From positions 230,996 through 294,995 of the forward strand of contig JBAGJY010000007.1 in the NCBI GenBank assembly GCA_037034305.1: a stretch of DNA of 64,000 bases. The letters run 5' to 3'. Of the stretch, positions 7,853 to 17,207 are shown piece by piece. The notes beneath the pieces are model-generated. The model was not told where the DNA came from. It searched no databases and saw nothing but the letters and a program-made list of their open reading frames with translations. How positions within the stretch are numbered: the stretch's first letter is position 1; each line of letters opens with the position of its first letter. This DNA comes from Streptantibioticus_A sp037034305 (GTDB lineage Bacteria > Actinomycetota > Actinomycetes > Streptomycetales > Streptomycetaceae). Position numbers and translations under genes: made by a program.

Positions 7853-9616
7853 CTACGCCGACTCGCCCGCGTCAGGTCCGGATCGTGGCCGCAGCCGGGC
7901 GGCGAGTACCGCGATGTCGTCCTCCGCGGCCTGCGGCACCAGGCCGCGCAGCACCTCGTCCAACAGGTCGTCCAGGTCACCGGCCACCGGCAGCTTGAGG
8001 TCGGCCAACCGGGCCAGCGAGACGTCGATGTCCTCACCGCGCCGCTCCACCAGGCCGTCGGTGTACAGCAGCAGCACCTGGCCGGGCTGGAATGCGCTGG
8101 TCACCAGCTCGTAGCCGCCGAAGCAGGTGCCCAGCGGCGGCCCGTTGGGAACGTTGATCAGCTCGGCCCCGCCGTCCTCGCCGAACAGGGCGGGCGGCAG
8201 ATGCCCGGCGCTGGCGAAGGCGCAGCGGGCGCGGGCCGGGTCGGCCAGGGCCAGCAGGCAGGTGGCCGGGCGGACGGTCTCGCTCTCCTCGCAGATCAGG
8301 GTGTCCAGCTGGCGCAGGATCCGGTGCGGCGGCAGATCGGTTGCGGCCACATAGCGCAGTATCGAGCGGTAGTTGCTCATGTCGACGGCGGCCTCGATGC
8401 CGTGGCCCATCACATCACCCATGGCCAGCAGCGTCCGCCCGTACGGCAGCCGGATGGTCTCGTACCAGTCGCCGCCGACCACCGCGCTGGTGCCGGACGG
8501 CAGATAGCGGGAGGCCATGTCCAGGTTGGGATGCGGGCTGCCCGGCTCGGCGAGCAGGGCGCGCTGCAGTTCCAGGGCGATGCCCTGGGAGCGGGCGTAC
8601 CGGCTGGCGTTGTCGACGCCGATCGCGGCGCGGCCCGCCAGATCCTGGGCGAGCACCGTGTCCTCCTCGGTGAACGGCGGCGTCAGCCCGGCCCTGGCCA
8701 GGGTCATCGCGCCGATCGTGTGGCCGCGGGCGGTCAGCGGCACGATCAGCAGCGAGTGCACCCCCATGGCCCGGTACTCGGCGACGTGCTCCGCCTCCGG
8801 CGCCTCGTCTTCGCCCTCCAGCCGCCACAGCAGCGGCGAGCCGGTGAACAGGCAGCGCTGCACGGTGGAGCCGTACGGGTGCCGTACGTACTCGCCGGTC
8901 ACCCCCACCGCGCCCGCCCGGTCGTTCAGCGCCGGAACGGCGGCCAGCGCGGCCCTGCGCAGGCGTAGGGCACCCGGCCTGGTGGCGGCGCCGTGTGGGG
9001 CGCCGGACGGGAAGACCTCGACGGTGGCCAGGTCGGCCAACCGGGGGACGACGAAACCGGCCAGCTCGGCACAGGTCATGTCCACATCGAGGGTGGTGCC
9101 GATCCGGGTGGCGGCGGCGTCCAGCAGGGCGAGCCGGTGACGGGCCTGCTCCAGGTCGTGCTGCTGCTGGCGGAACTCGGTGATCTCCAGCATGATCCCG
9201 ACCAGCCCGACCCTGCCCCCCTCGGCGGCCAGCCGGTGGTACGCGCAGTGCCACCAGCGGCGGTCGCCGGGCACGTCGGCGGGGGTGCGGCCGTTGATCA
9301 CCACTTCCCTGGGGCGACCGTCGTCCAGCACCTGCCGCGCCACGTCCGGCCGGTCGGCCACCTCGGGCAGCGCCTCGGCCAGGGTCCGGCCGAGCAGCGC
9401 GGCGGCCGGTACCCCGGTCATCCGGGTGAAGGCCGGATTGGCGTACAGATGGCGCAGCCCCGGATCGAGGATGACGACCCCGGCGGTGGTGCCGTTCAGC
9501 ACGCCGCGCAGCACCTGGTCGGTACTGCGCGCCGCGAGGGCGGCGGCGGCCGCGTCGAACAGGGCGTCGGCGTGCAGCGCGTCGGCGTCGTCCCGGCCGG
9601 AAGCATCGGGGCACAC
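7853..9616 (-). CDS. PAS-GAF-SpoIIE (PP2C-type) protein phosphatase
   Basis: 587 residues starting at GTG 9616 behind GAGGAGGAGG. A PAS domain (about 35-150) is followed by a GAF domain (about 160-340) and a SpoIIE/PP2C phosphatase domain (about 350-580) with the metal-binding motifs MGDVMGHG, YTDGLVE and EDDIAVL. Proteins of this kind dephosphorylate anti-sigma-factor antagonists in partner-switching systems that release alternative sigma factors. Unlike its two relatives in this window it lacks a C-terminal HATPase domain. No antagonist or anti-sigma gene is adjacent. The open frame continues upstream to 11101, but that part is antisense to the kinase gene and is not protein-like. Confidence 0.92.
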   Translation of the reverse strand: MCPDASGRDDADALHADALFDAAAAALAARSTDQVLRGVLNGTTAGVVILDPGLRHLYANPAFTRMTGVPAAALLGRTLAEALPEVADRPDVARQVLDDGRPREVVINGRTPADVPGDRRWWHCAYHRLAAEGGRVGLVGIMLEITEFRQQQHDLEQARHRLALLDAAATRIGTTLDVDMTCAELAGFVVPRLADLATVEVFPSGAPHGAATRPGALRLRRAALAAVPALNDRAGAVGVTGEYVRHPYGSTVQRCLFTGSPLLWRLEGEDEAPEAEHVAEYRAMGVHSLLIVPLTARGHTIGAMTLARAGLTPPFTEEDTVLAQDLAGRAAIGVDNASRYARSQGIALELQRALLAEPGSPHPNLDMASRYLPSGTSAVVGGDWYETIRLPYGRTLLAMGDVMGHGIEAAVDMSNYRSILRYVAATDLPPHRILRQLDTLICEESETVRPATCLLALADPARARCAFASAGHLPPALFGEDGGAELINVPNGPPLGTCFGGYELVTSAFQPGQVLLLYTDGLVERRGEDIDVSLARLADLKLPVAGDLDDLLDEVLRGLVPQAAEDDIAVLAARLRPRSGPDAGESA

Positions 9617-9883
9617 CCGGCTACCTCCTCCTCTCCCGTGTCCGAACCGCCTCGTCTTCATCGTCTGACCCCGCTGGGTGATCCGCATCCGCGTTGCCCG
9701 GACCCGACCGGCACGCCGGGAAGGCGCACGGGCGGCGGGCGTGCCATATCGTCTGGGCGTGACCGCGTCTACTGCCGCCGTGCCGGATCGGGACATCGAA
9801 GGCTTACCGGGGCGCGCCGTACGGCGCCGCTTCGGCCGGGGCGGCGCGGGCCGGTGCCGCCGCGCGCCGAGACGCGCCGCGCC

Positions 9884-11224
9884 ATGACGCGCGGGCGGCG
9901 GCGCCCTCGCGGCGCCCCGCCGCGGGCGGGCTCGCTGCGCGGCCGGGTGCTGGTGTCCATCGTGGCGGTCACCGCGTGCGCGGTGCTGGTCTTCACCCTG
10001 CCGCTGGCGGTGACAGTGCATCGGATCTACCGCAGCAACGCGGTGGTCACCGTGGAGCGCAACGCCGTGTGGGCGGCGCTGTCGCTGCCGGTTCCGGCGA
10101 GCACCCGGCAGGGTCGGTCGCTGCTGCCGAGCAGCCGTTCCCCGGACACCCATGTGGCGGTGTACACCCCAACCGGCCGCCGGGTGGACGGCCGGGGCCC
10201 GGACTTCTCCGACGTGGTGCTGCGGGCCCGGGACGGCCGACTGCACGAGGCGGTGGAGGACGACCAACTCGCCGTGGCGGCACCGGTGTCCAGGAACGGC
10301 CAGGTGGTCGCGGTGGTACGGGCGTGGCTGCCGTGGGACTTCGTCACCGACCGCACGCTGGGCGTGTGGCTGCTGCTCGCCGCGCTCGGCATGGTTGCGG
10401 TGGCGCTGTCCGCGGTGCTCGCCCGGCACCTGGCCCGCCGGATCGCGATACCCCTGGAGCGGCTCACCGCCACCGCGCGGGCGCTGGGCGACGGGGACTT
10501 CAGCATCCAGCCCGCGCGCAGCGGCATCCGGGAGGCGGACGCGGTGGGCCAGGCGCTGAGCGCCACGGCGGGGCGGCTGGGGCAACTGCTGGAGCGCGAA
10601 CGGCGGTTCAGCACCGCCGTCTCGCACCAACTGCGCACCCCGCTGACCGCGCTCATCCTCGGCCTGGAGCGGGCGCTCGAAACGGACGGCCCGGTACCGC
10701 GCGAGTCGCTGACCACCGCGCTGCGCCGCGCGGACCAACTGGGCCGCACGGTCGCGGAGTTGCTCCACCTGTCCCGGGACACGCACCGCTGCGCCGGGTC
10801 GGTCGACGTCGCCCAGCTCCTGGAACAGGCGGCGGCACGCCACCGGGAGGCGATCAGCGACGCCGGGCGCCCGCTGGTCATACGGTGCGAACCCGACCTG
10901 CCCCCGGTACGGGCGTCCGCGGTGGCCATCTTGCAGATCGTGGACGTGCTGCTGGACAACGCGCTGGCGCACGGCCGCGGTGAGATCAGCCTGGTGGCGG
11001 CGGACGTCGGAGCCGGGGTGGCGCTTGAGGTCGGCGACGAGGGGCCGGGACCGGCCGGTGGCGGCGACGCTGCCTTCGCGGTGCCGCGGCAGCGCGGCCA
11101 CGGCATCGGCCTGGCGCTGGCCCGCTCCCTCGCGGAGGCGGAGGGCGGGCGCCTGGTCCTCAGACGGCCCGGGCCCGGGCCGGTGTTCGCCCTGCTGCTG
11201 CCCGCGCAGGACGACCGGGGGTAG
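9884..11224 (+). CDS. Membrane sensor histidine kinase
   Basis: 446 residues. Two membrane helices (about 21-45 and 158-182) flank an extracytoplasmic sensor of roughly 110 residues. A HAMP linker, the phospho-acceptor region (STAVSHQLRTPL, His248) and an HATPase domain with the N-box LLDNALAHG and G-box HGIGLALARSL complete it. It resembles actinomycete kinases of the OmpR-coupled type. The matching response regulator is encoded convergently, tail to tail, 34 bases away, which is unusual because such pairs normally form one operon. ATG 9884 is selected; the ribosome site is weak. Confidence 0.92.
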   Translation: MTRGRRRPRGAPPRAGSLRGRVLVSIVAVTACAVLVFTLPLAVTVHRIYRSNAVVTVERNAVWAALSLPVPASTRQGRSLLPSSRSPDTHVAVYTPTGRRVDGRGPDFSDVVLRARDGRLHEAVEDDQLAVAAPVSRNGQVVAVVRAWLPWDFVTDRTLGVWLLLAALGMVAVALSAVLARHLARRIAIPLERLTATARALGDGDFSIQPARSGIREADAVGQALSATAGRLGQLLERERRFSTAVSHQLRTPLTALILGLERALETDGPVPRESLTTALRRADQLGRTVAELLHLSRDTHRCAGSVDVAQLLEQAAARHREAISDAGRPLVIRCEPDLPPVRASAVAILQIVDVLLDNALAHGRGEISLVAADVGAGVALEVGDEGPGPAGGGDAAFAVPRQRGHGIGLALARSLAEAEGGRLVLRRPGPGPVFALLLPAQDDRG

Positions 11225-11258
11225 GGGGCGCCCTGGGGCCGCCCGCCGGGAGGGGCCA

Positions 11259-11951
11259 CTACAGTTCCTGCTCCAGCCGGTATCCCGTGCCGCGCAGCGT
11301 CGTGATGCGTTGCGGTGCCTCTCCGGCGTCGATCAGCTTGCGGCGCAGCGCCGAGATGTGCACGTCCAACGTCTTGGTGGAGCCGAACCAGTTGTCGTCC
11401 CACACCTCCGCCATCAGGTGTTCGCGCCGCACCACGGTGCCCGCCGAAGCGGCCAGCGTCGCCAGCAGGTCGAACTCCTTGGGACGCAGCGGCACTTCCC
11501 GCGGCCCCACGTACACGCGCCGGGCGTGCCGGTCGATGCGGGTGGCACCGACCTGCAACACCTGCGGTCCGGCGGCGACCGCGCGGCGCCGTAGGTGAGC
11601 GCGCAGCCGGGCCAGCAACTCGGTGATCCGGAACGGCTTTGTGAGGTAGTCGTCGGCCCCGGCGTCCAGCGTGACGATGACTTCGAATTCCTGGGTGCGC
11701 GCGGTGAGCACGACGATGACCGTCTCCACCGGCAGACATGAGCGCAACCGGCGGCACAGCGTCACCCCGTCGATGTCCGGCAGCCCGAGGTCCAGCAGTA
11801 CCAGGTCCCAACTGCCGCGCAGTGCCGCCTCCACGGCCTGCGCGCCACTGTGTGCGTGCTGCACGTTGTAGCCGTGTCCGGTGAGTGCCTGCCCTAGTTC
11901 CGACGCGATCTCGGCGTCATCCTCCACCACCAGGAGTTCCGCGAGCGCCAT
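11259..11951 (-). CDS. OmpR/PhoB-family response regulator
   Basis: 230 residues from ATG 11951, or 233 from ATG 11960. The receiver domain (about 4-118) has acidic residues at EDD10-12, phospho-acceptor Asp54 (LLDLGLPD) and the conserved K (LTKPF). The C-terminal winged helix (about 140-228) carries LRPKEFDLLATLA and GTGYRLE, typical of the PhoB family. It is expected to be phosphorylated by the convergently encoded kinase. It is divergent from the PEP-mutase-family gene, with 224 bases between them that could hold its target promoter. The open frame extends upstream but that segment is not conserved-looking. Confidence 0.93.
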   Translation of the reverse strand: MALAELLVVEDDAEIASELGQALTGHGYNVQHAHSGAQAVEAALRGSWDLVLLDLGLPDIDGVTLCRRLRSCLPVETVIVVLTARTQEFEVIVTLDAGADDYLTKPFRITELLARLRAHLRRRAVAAGPQVLQVGATRIDRHARRVYVGPREVPLRPKEFDLLATLAASAGTVVRREHLMAEVWDDNWFGSTKTLDVHISALRRKLIDAGEAPQRITTLRGTGYRLEQEL

Positions 11952-12175
11952 GCCGCCCATTAGATCAGCGGGATGTTTCCGGAACCGTCCCGATCGCGCT
12001 TTCCGGCCACCTTCGGGTGTTACCGGCTGGCGCATTACCGGCTTACCGCAAGAGGGTTGGTAAACGGATTGTTTGCCCTCCTCGGAGGAGGATCTCACCC
12101 CCCGGCGCATACGTTCGTCGAGCGCGGTTCCGAAACCGTACGGGACCGGCTATCCGAGCGTGAGGAGAATCCGGC

Positions 12176-13009
12176 ATGACGCAGTACGGAACTCTTTTGC
12201 GGCAGGCAGTGAACGAGCCCGGAACGACGCCGTTGATCGGTGTGCACGACATGCACTCGGCCGCGGTGGCGACGCGGTTCTACGACGGCCTGTTCCTGTC
12301 GGGCTTCGGACTGGCCGCCTCGCACTACGGGCTTCCCGACATCGGATACATCGCCTGGCCGGACGTCATCTCCTTCGCGCAGCGCCTCAGGTGCGCCTTC
12401 CCGAACGCGCACCTGCTGGTGGACATCGACGACGGCTACGTCGACACCCATGTGGCGACGCACGTGGTACGGCAGTTGGAGGCGGTGGGCGCCTCCGGGG
12501 TGATCCTGGAGGACCAGGCGCGGCCGCGGCGCTGCGGGCACGTGGACGGCAAGAAGGTGCTGCCGCTGGAGGAGTACCTGGACAAGCTGCAGGCGGTACT
12601 GGAGACCCGGCGCGATCTGCTCGTCGTGGCCAGGACCGACGCCACGGACGAGCAGGAGATCCTGCGCCGCGCCAAGGCGCTGGCCGCCACCGACGCCGAT
12701 GTGGTGCTGGTCGACGGGGTGCGCAGCGTCGAGGCGATCCGTGCCATCCGGGAGACTATCGGTGACAAGCCGCTGCTGTTCAACCAGATCGGCGGCGGCA
12801 AGTCACCGCGGCTGTCCCTCGGCGAACTGGGCGAGCTGGGCGTCAACCTGGCGATCTACAGCACCCCGTGCCTGTTCGCCGCACAGGACGCCATGCAGCG
12901 GGCGATGTCCGAGTTGCGGGCGGCCGACGGCAGGCTTCCCGAGCCGACGCCGCAGGCCACCACCGTGGCGAGCTGCCTGGCGCTGCTGGAACGCACCACC
13001 GCCGCATGA
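12176..13009 (+). CDS. Isocitrate lyase/PEP mutase superfamily enzyme
   Basis: 277 residues with a TIM-barrel fold of the isocitrate lyase/phosphoenolpyruvate mutase family. Visible motifs are the metal-site region VDIDDGY, ILEDQ followed by a CGHVDGKKVLP loop, VARTDA, and a C-terminal INLAIYSTP-like strand (here VNLAIYST). Family members cleave or form C-C or C-P bonds in 2-methylisocitrate, oxaloacetate or carboxyphosphonoenolpyruvate. The exact substrate cannot be assigned, and no phosphonate genes are nearby. ATG 12176 has GAGGAG seven bases upstream. It lies divergent to the response regulator. Confidence 0.88.
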   Translation: MTQYGTLLRQAVNEPGTTPLIGVHDMHSAAVATRFYDGLFLSGFGLAASHYGLPDIGYIAWPDVISFAQRLRCAFPNAHLLVDIDDGYVDTHVATHVVRQLEAVGASGVILEDQARPRRCGHVDGKKVLPLEEYLDKLQAVLETRRDLLVVARTDATDEQEILRRAKALAATDADVVLVDGVRSVEAIRAIRETIGDKPLLFNQIGGGKSPRLSLGELGELGVNLAIYSTPCLFAAQDAMQRAMSELRAADGRLPEPTPQATTVASCLALLERTTAA

Positions 13010-13014
13010 CCACC

Positions 13015-13055
13015 GGCGGCCCCGGCCCCCTCCCCCCTCGGGTGCCGGGGCCGCC
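13015..13055. terminator. Bidirectional terminator between convergent genes
   Basis: Perfect 12-base arms GGCGGCCCCGGC (13015-13026) and GCCGGGGCCGCC (13044-13055) sit between the stops at 13009 and 13075 and could serve both genes. Confidence 0.7.
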
Positions 13056-13074
13056 AGGTGCCGGGCCGTGCGAC

Positions 13075-14484
13075 TCAGCGGGCCCGCGCGGCCGCACGGC
13101 CCGGGAGGGCCAGCGCCGCCGCCGTGGTGGCCAGCAGCAGGAGGGCGGCGGCCAGCACACTGGCGTGCATGCCGGGGACGAACCGCGCCGTGTCCGCGAC
13201 CAGTGCCCCGAAGACCGCCACCGCCAGCGCGCCACCGGTCTGGCGGCCCGCGTTGAGCACGCCGCCCGCCAGCCCCGCCCGGTCGGCGGGGATGTCACCG
13301 AGCATCGCGGCGGTGAGCGAGGGCACCGCGAACCCCAGCCCGATGCCGACCGGGACCAGCAGCAGCGCGGTCAGCAGCCGATCGGTGTGCGCGTCCACGC
13401 CGAGCAGGCCGAACAGCCCGAGCGCGCACACCAGTTGGCCGACGGTGATCGGCACCCGCGGCCCGAACCGGGCAGCGGCCCGCGCGGAGCCGACGTTCGC
13501 CCCGGCGACCAGCGCGGTCATCGGCAGGAACATCAGCCCCGCCGCCACCGCGGACAGCCCGAGGACCTGCTGGAAGAACAGCCCGAGCACGAACACCGTC
13601 CCGTAGAAGGCGGCGTTGACCGAGAACCCGATCGCCAGGCACAGCGTCACCGTACGGGACCGGAACAGGCTGGGCGGCACCATCGGCTCGCTGACCCGCG
13701 CCTGCGCCACCACGAACGCGACCAGCGCCAGTGCCGCGACCAGCAGGCTCAACACGGCCGTCGGCGTGCCGAAGCCCGACGCACCGCCCTCGATCACGCC
13801 GTACGTCAGCGCACCCAGCGCGATCACCGCGGTCGACTGCCCGACCGGGTCCAGGGCCGCGGCCCGGCGCGCCGAACGCGGCACCCTGACCAGCACCGCC
13901 AGGGTGAGCAGCCCGACCGGCAGGTTGAGGAAGAAGATCGACCGCCAGCCCAGCGAACTGGTCAGCGCGCCGCCGACCACCGGACCCGCCGCCGTCGAGA
14001 CCGCACCGCCGACCGTCCACAGGGCGATCGCCCTGGCCCGCTCCACGGCGCTGGGGAACGCCTGCCGTACCAGCGCCAGCGACGACGGCAGCATGACCGC
14101 CGCCGCGCAGCCCTGCAGCACCCGCGCGCCGATCAGCGCGCCCAGCGCGGGCGCCAGTCCGCACAGCGCCGACGCCGCGGTGAACACCGCGAGGCCCGCG
14201 CCGAACACCCGGTTGGCGCCGAGCCGGTCCGAGAGCGCACCGGCCGACAGCAGCAGTGCCGCGAACATCAGCGTGTAGGCGTCAACGATCCACTGCAGAC
14301 CGGCCGTTGTGCCGCCCAGGGTGCGGCCGATCGCGGGCAGTGCCACGTTCACCGCGGAGGCGTCCAGCCCGATGACGAAGAACCCCAGTAGCGCCGCGCC
14401 GAGCACCAGGGTGGGCGACACCTTGTGCGGCTCGGCGCCCGGCGGTGTCGTGGCGCGTATGGGTTCGCGCACGGTCGTGTGCAT
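13075..14484 (-). CDS. DHA2-type MFS drug exporter
   Basis: 469 residues with about 14 membrane helices, as in EmrB/QacA proton-driven multidrug exporters. Motif A (GALSDRLGANRVF) follows helix 2, the D1 motif is GLDASAVNVALPAIG in helix 1, and motif C (AAGPVVGG) is in helix 5. ATG 14484 is preceded by GAGGAAG at good distance. It is divergent from an MmyB-like regulator gene (start 14647) with 162 bases between them, which suggests that regulator controls its expression. Substrate unknown. Confidence 0.9.
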   Translation of the reverse strand: MHTTVREPIRATTPPGAEPHKVSPTLVLGAALLGFFVIGLDASAVNVALPAIGRTLGGTTAGLQWIVDAYTLMFAALLLSAGALSDRLGANRVFGAGLAVFTAASALCGLAPALGALIGARVLQGCAAAVMLPSSLALVRQAFPSAVERARAIALWTVGGAVSTAAGPVVGGALTSSLGWRSIFFLNLPVGLLTLAVLVRVPRSARRAAALDPVGQSTAVIALGALTYGVIEGGASGFGTPTAVLSLLVAALALVAFVVAQARVSEPMVPPSLFRSRTVTLCLAIGFSVNAAFYGTVFVLGLFFQQVLGLSAVAAGLMFLPMTALVAGANVGSARAAARFGPRVPITVGQLVCALGLFGLLGVDAHTDRLLTALLLVPVGIGLGFAVPSLTAAMLGDIPADRAGLAGGVLNAGRQTGGALAVAVFGALVADTARFVPGMHASVLAAALLLLATTAAALALPGRAAARAR

Positions 14485-14646
14485 CGGTTCTTCCTCCCCG
14501 TGGTGGTCTTCACCGTCGTGCTCCACACTGGCCCGGCTCTCCGGGCGGTGGCAGACCGCGGTGTTCGGGGGCGTCGCCAGCCAGGGAGTGACACGGCCCC
14601 CCAACGGCGTTGCGTCGTGGCGCTGACGCGCTGGCAGACTGTGGCC

Positions 14647-15522
14647 ATGACCGAGCAGACCGAGCTGGGGCGGTTCCTGCGGGCCCGCCGAGGCGGCGTG
14701 CGGCCCGCCGACGTGGGGTTGCCGACCGGCGCCGGAGTGCGCCGCACCCCCGGGCTGCGGCGCGAGGAGCTGGCCACCCTCGCCGGGGTGAGCATCGACT
14801 ACTACACCCGTCTTGAACGCGGCAAGGAGACCCGGCCCAGCCCGGCGGTGGTCGAGTCGCTGGCCAACGCGCTACGGCTGAACGACGAGGAGCGGCAGTA
14901 CCTGCGCGACCTCGCGGGCCAGGCGGCCCGCCGCGCCCCCGAACCCCGGCCGCGGGCGAGCCGCACGGTGCGGTCCAGTGTGAAGCAGCTGCTGGAGACG
15001 GTCCGGCCCAACCCCGCGTACGTCGTCAGCCGTACCAACGACCTGCTGGCCGCCAACCCCGGCGGCCTACGGCTGATGCACGGCATGGCGGACTGGCCCG
15101 CCCGGCAGCGCAACACCATCCGGTACACCTTCCTGCATCCGGCCGCCCGCGACCTGTGGCCGGACTGGGAGCAGAAGGCCAAGGGCTGCGTCGCCCAACT
15201 GCGCGCGGTCGCCGGAACCGACCCCGACGCACCGGACCTGGCCGCGCTCGTCGGCGAACTGATCGTCAAGAGCCCGGAGTTCAACCGCCTCTGGGAGCGC
15301 TACGAGATACGGGCGATCGGAGACGGATCGAAGACCTTCCGGCACCCGCGGGTCGGCACGATGACCCTGGTGCACGAGGTGGTGAACCTCAACCGCACCG
15401 ACGGACAGCGCATGGTCGTCTACATGGCCGCGCCGGGCAGCCCGGACCACGACGCGATGACCCTGCTGGACCTGGGCGTTCCGGAAGCCGCCCCCATGGA
15501 CCGGGCGCCCCTGAACAGTTGA
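14647..15522 (+). CDS. XRE/MmyB-type transcriptional regulator
   Basis: 291 residues. The N-terminal helix-turn-helix (about 8-80) has the LRREELATLAGVS and YYTRLERG segments typical of MmyB-like regulators. The C-terminal ligand-binding PAS-like domain (about 105-285) is of the MmyB family, which in known members binds fatty acids. Its expected role is control of the divergent MFS exporter. ATG 14647 lies seven bases after a CAGACT -10-like hexamer, so the transcript may be nearly leaderless; there is no Shine-Dalgarno sequence. The stop codon runs straight into an intergenic repeat. Confidence 0.9.
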   Translation: MTEQTELGRFLRARRGGVRPADVGLPTGAGVRRTPGLRREELATLAGVSIDYYTRLERGKETRPSPAVVESLANALRLNDEERQYLRDLAGQAARRAPEPRPRASRTVRSSVKQLLETVRPNPAYVVSRTNDLLAANPGGLRLMHGMADWPARQRNTIRYTFLHPAARDLWPDWEQKAKGCVAQLRAVAGTDPDAPDLAALVGELIVKSPEFNRLWERYEIRAIGDGSKTFRHPRVGTMTLVHEVVNLNRTDGQRMVVYMAAPGSPDHDAMTLLDLGVPEAAPMDRAPLNS

Positions 15523-15638
15523 GCGCTCCGCTGGGGGTGCGGCGATGTTCTCGCCGATCCGCGGCGCCGTCGTGGCTCGTCGCGCGGCTCCAGGCGTCCC
15601 CTCGAAGCGCCGCCGAACCGCGGCGGGCTCGGCCCGGC
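15523..15638 (+). repeat. Intergenic repeat family, copy 2 (starts at stop codon)
   Basis: Begins immediately after TGA with GCGCTCCGCTGGGGGTGCGG and continues with a degenerate CGCGGCGCCGTCGTGGCTCG module. Fills the space between two convergent genes. Confidence 0.6.
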
Positions 15639-16190
15639 CTAGCCGAGCGTGCGGACCACCCGGGCCGGACTGCCGACCGCGAGCACTCCGGGCGGCAGGT
15701 CCCTGGTGACCACCGACCCCGCGCCGACCACGGTGTTCTCGCCGACGCTCACCCCGGGGCAGACGATGACCCCGCCGCCCAGCCAGACGTTGTCGCCGAT
15801 GACCACCGGCAACGCCCGCTCCCACCCGGCGCGCCGACGCTCCGCGTCCAGTTCGTGGGTCGCGGTCAGCAACTGCACGTTCGGTCCTATCTGCACGTCG
15901 GCGCCGATGGTGATCGGCGCCGGGTCGAGGAAGACCGCCCCGAAGTTGACGAACGTACCGGCGCCGACGCGGATGTGGTAGCCGAAGTCGCAGTGGAACG
16001 GCGCCCGGATCCGGACCCGTTCACCCACCGAGCCGAGCAACTCGGCGAGGATCGCCTGCCGCTCCCCGGCAGTGGCCGCGGTGTTGTACGCCGAGCAGAG
16101 CTTTTCCCGGCGCGCCGAGTCGGCGGCCAGCTCGGGATCGTCCGGGAGGTACCAGTCGCCGCTCAACATGCGCTGCTTGTGGTCGCCCAT
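15639..16190 (-). CDS. Sugar O-acetyltransferase, maltose/galactoside acetyltransferase family
   Basis: 183 residues. An N-terminal Mac domain (MLSGDWYLPDDPEL, about 8-60) precedes a left-handed beta-helix of hexapeptide repeats (about 75-180). It includes the CDFGYHI and DNVWLGGGV motifs and the ATHELD segment with the catalytic histidine of the family. It transfers acetyl from acetyl-CoA to a sugar hydroxyl, and the exact acceptor is unknown. ATG 16190 has GGAGGG eight bases upstream. Flanked on both sides by copies of the intergenic repeat. Confidence 0.92.
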   Translation of the reverse strand: MGDHKQRMLSGDWYLPDDPELAADSARREKLCSAYNTAATAGERQAILAELLGSVGERVRIRAPFHCDFGYHIRVGAGTFVNFGAVFLDPAPITIGADVQIGPNVQLLTATHELDAERRRAGWERALPVVIGDNVWLGGGVIVCPGVSVGENTVVGAGSVVTRDLPPGVLAVGSPARVVRTLG

Positions 16191-16239
16191 GGTGGTCCCT
16201 CCCGCCGGGGTGTGTCGTGCTCAACGAAGGCCGGTCACG

Positions 16240-16385
16240 GGGAAGTTCCGCGAACCGCCGCCCGTCGGCACCAAGCAGGTCAGGCGGCGTCCGCCGCGCT
16301 TCGGCAGCGCTCTGGAGGGGCGCGGGCGGCAACGACGGCGCCGCGGATGACCGACGGCACATCGCCGCGCCCGTAGGCGCAGCGC
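16240..16385 (-). repeat. Intergenic repeat family, copy 3 (inverse, starts at stop codon)
   Basis: Read on the minus strand it begins directly after the TGA of the 16386-17096 gene with GCGCTGCGCCTACGGGCGCG, then GCGATGTGCCGTCGG, CGCGGCGCCGTCGTTG, and the distal GCGGCGGACGCCGCCTGACC module also seen at 7627-7800. Confidence 0.6.
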
Positions 16386-17096
16386 TCAGTCGCACCACAG
16401 CAGGAAGCACGTCGGCGGCTGGGTCGGCCGTGGCCGCGGGCTCGGTGTCGGCTGCGTCGGGGTGGGGGGCGGGGGCGTGCCGGGCTGGGTGTGGGCGGGC
16501 GCTACCGGGGCCGAGACCGGAAGTGCCGTGTGCGCGGTGGTGCCACTCGGCGCCGCGGACAGCGACGGCTGGGCGGAGTGCGCCGGACGGTGCGCCACCG
16601 GCTTCCTCACCGGCGTCGCGGTCTGCGGCACCGCTGGCGCGCTGGCCGTCGCCGTCGGTGTCTGCATGGCGGAGGAGGACGTCCCCGCGTTGTCCGCCTG
16701 GGACGAGCCGGTCGGCAGCAGTTCGCCGGGCAGTACGGTCGCGGCGAGCCCCACCAGGACGAGTCCGCCCGTAACGCCCAGTGCCAGCTTGGTCTTTCCG
16801 CCGCGGCGGCGAGCCGCCCTGCGCGAGCGGGCGGCGCCGCGGCGGCGGGCCGGGGCAGGCGGCGCGGGCGACTCCTCGGCGGGCTCGGCGGGCTCCTCCC
16901 GCGGTGACTCCGGGGCCTCGTAGGGCGCTGGCTCCGGCATCGGGGGAATGAGGCTCTGGTACAGCGGGTGCGGACCGGCCGGCGGTGCGGCGGTCGGCGG
17001 CGCCTGCCACGTCGGTGGCGCGCTGTAGGGCGTACCGCACGCCGGGCAGGCGTACGCGCCGCCGAGGTGGCTTCCGCACCGTTCGCAGTAGTGCAT
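16386..17096 (-). CDS. Zinc-ribbon membrane protein with Pro/Thr-rich extracellular tail
   Basis: 236 residues. The N-terminal zinc ribbon has two CxxC knuckles (CERC and CPAC, about residues 4-20). An Ala/Pro/Glu-rich cytosolic region, a very basic stretch (RRR/RRAARRRGGK) and one membrane helix (about 103-121) follow. The extracellular tail is rich in Pro, Thr and Ala and ends in CFLLWCD with two cysteines. Zinc-ribbon-plus-helix proteins are common and uncharacterised in actinomycetes. Function unknown. The start is fixed by the zinc ribbon; an AAAGGAA lies 13 bases upstream. Confidence 0.8.
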   Translation of the reverse strand: MHYCERCGSHLGGAYACPACGTPYSAPPTWQAPPTAAPPAGPHPLYQSLIPPMPEPAPYEAPESPREEPAEPAEESPAPPAPARRRGAARSRRAARRRGGKTKLALGVTGGLVLVGLAATVLPGELLPTGSSQADNAGTSSSAMQTPTATASAPAVPQTATPVRKPVAHRPAHSAQPSLSAAPSGTTAHTALPVSAPVAPAHTQPGTPPPPTPTQPTPSPRPRPTQPPTCFLLWCD

Positions 17097-17207
17097 GCGC
17101 TGGTCCGTTCCTTTGGATCAGCCCCCCGACTCCCCCTTGGCGGGCCACACCATACTGACGTGCGAATGCGAACGCCATGCCGGGGCTGGCAACGGTCCGC
17201 TACCCGC

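Noticed and set aside
9617..11101. Upstream extension of the SpoIIE phosphatase frame (about 495 residues)
   Set aside because: It is antisense to a clear histidine kinase gene, has Arg/Pro/Gly-only composition, and a strong ribosome site places the true start at 9616.
12073..12175. Plus-strand frame starting at 12073 ahead of the PEP-mutase-family gene
   Set aside because: It is out of frame with the real gene and becomes an Arg/Gly/His-rich shadow; ATG 12176 has an excellent ribosome site.
12868..14391. 507-codon plus-strand frame opposite the MFS exporter
   Set aside because: Arg/Gln/His-rich shadow of a well-defined 14-helix transporter.
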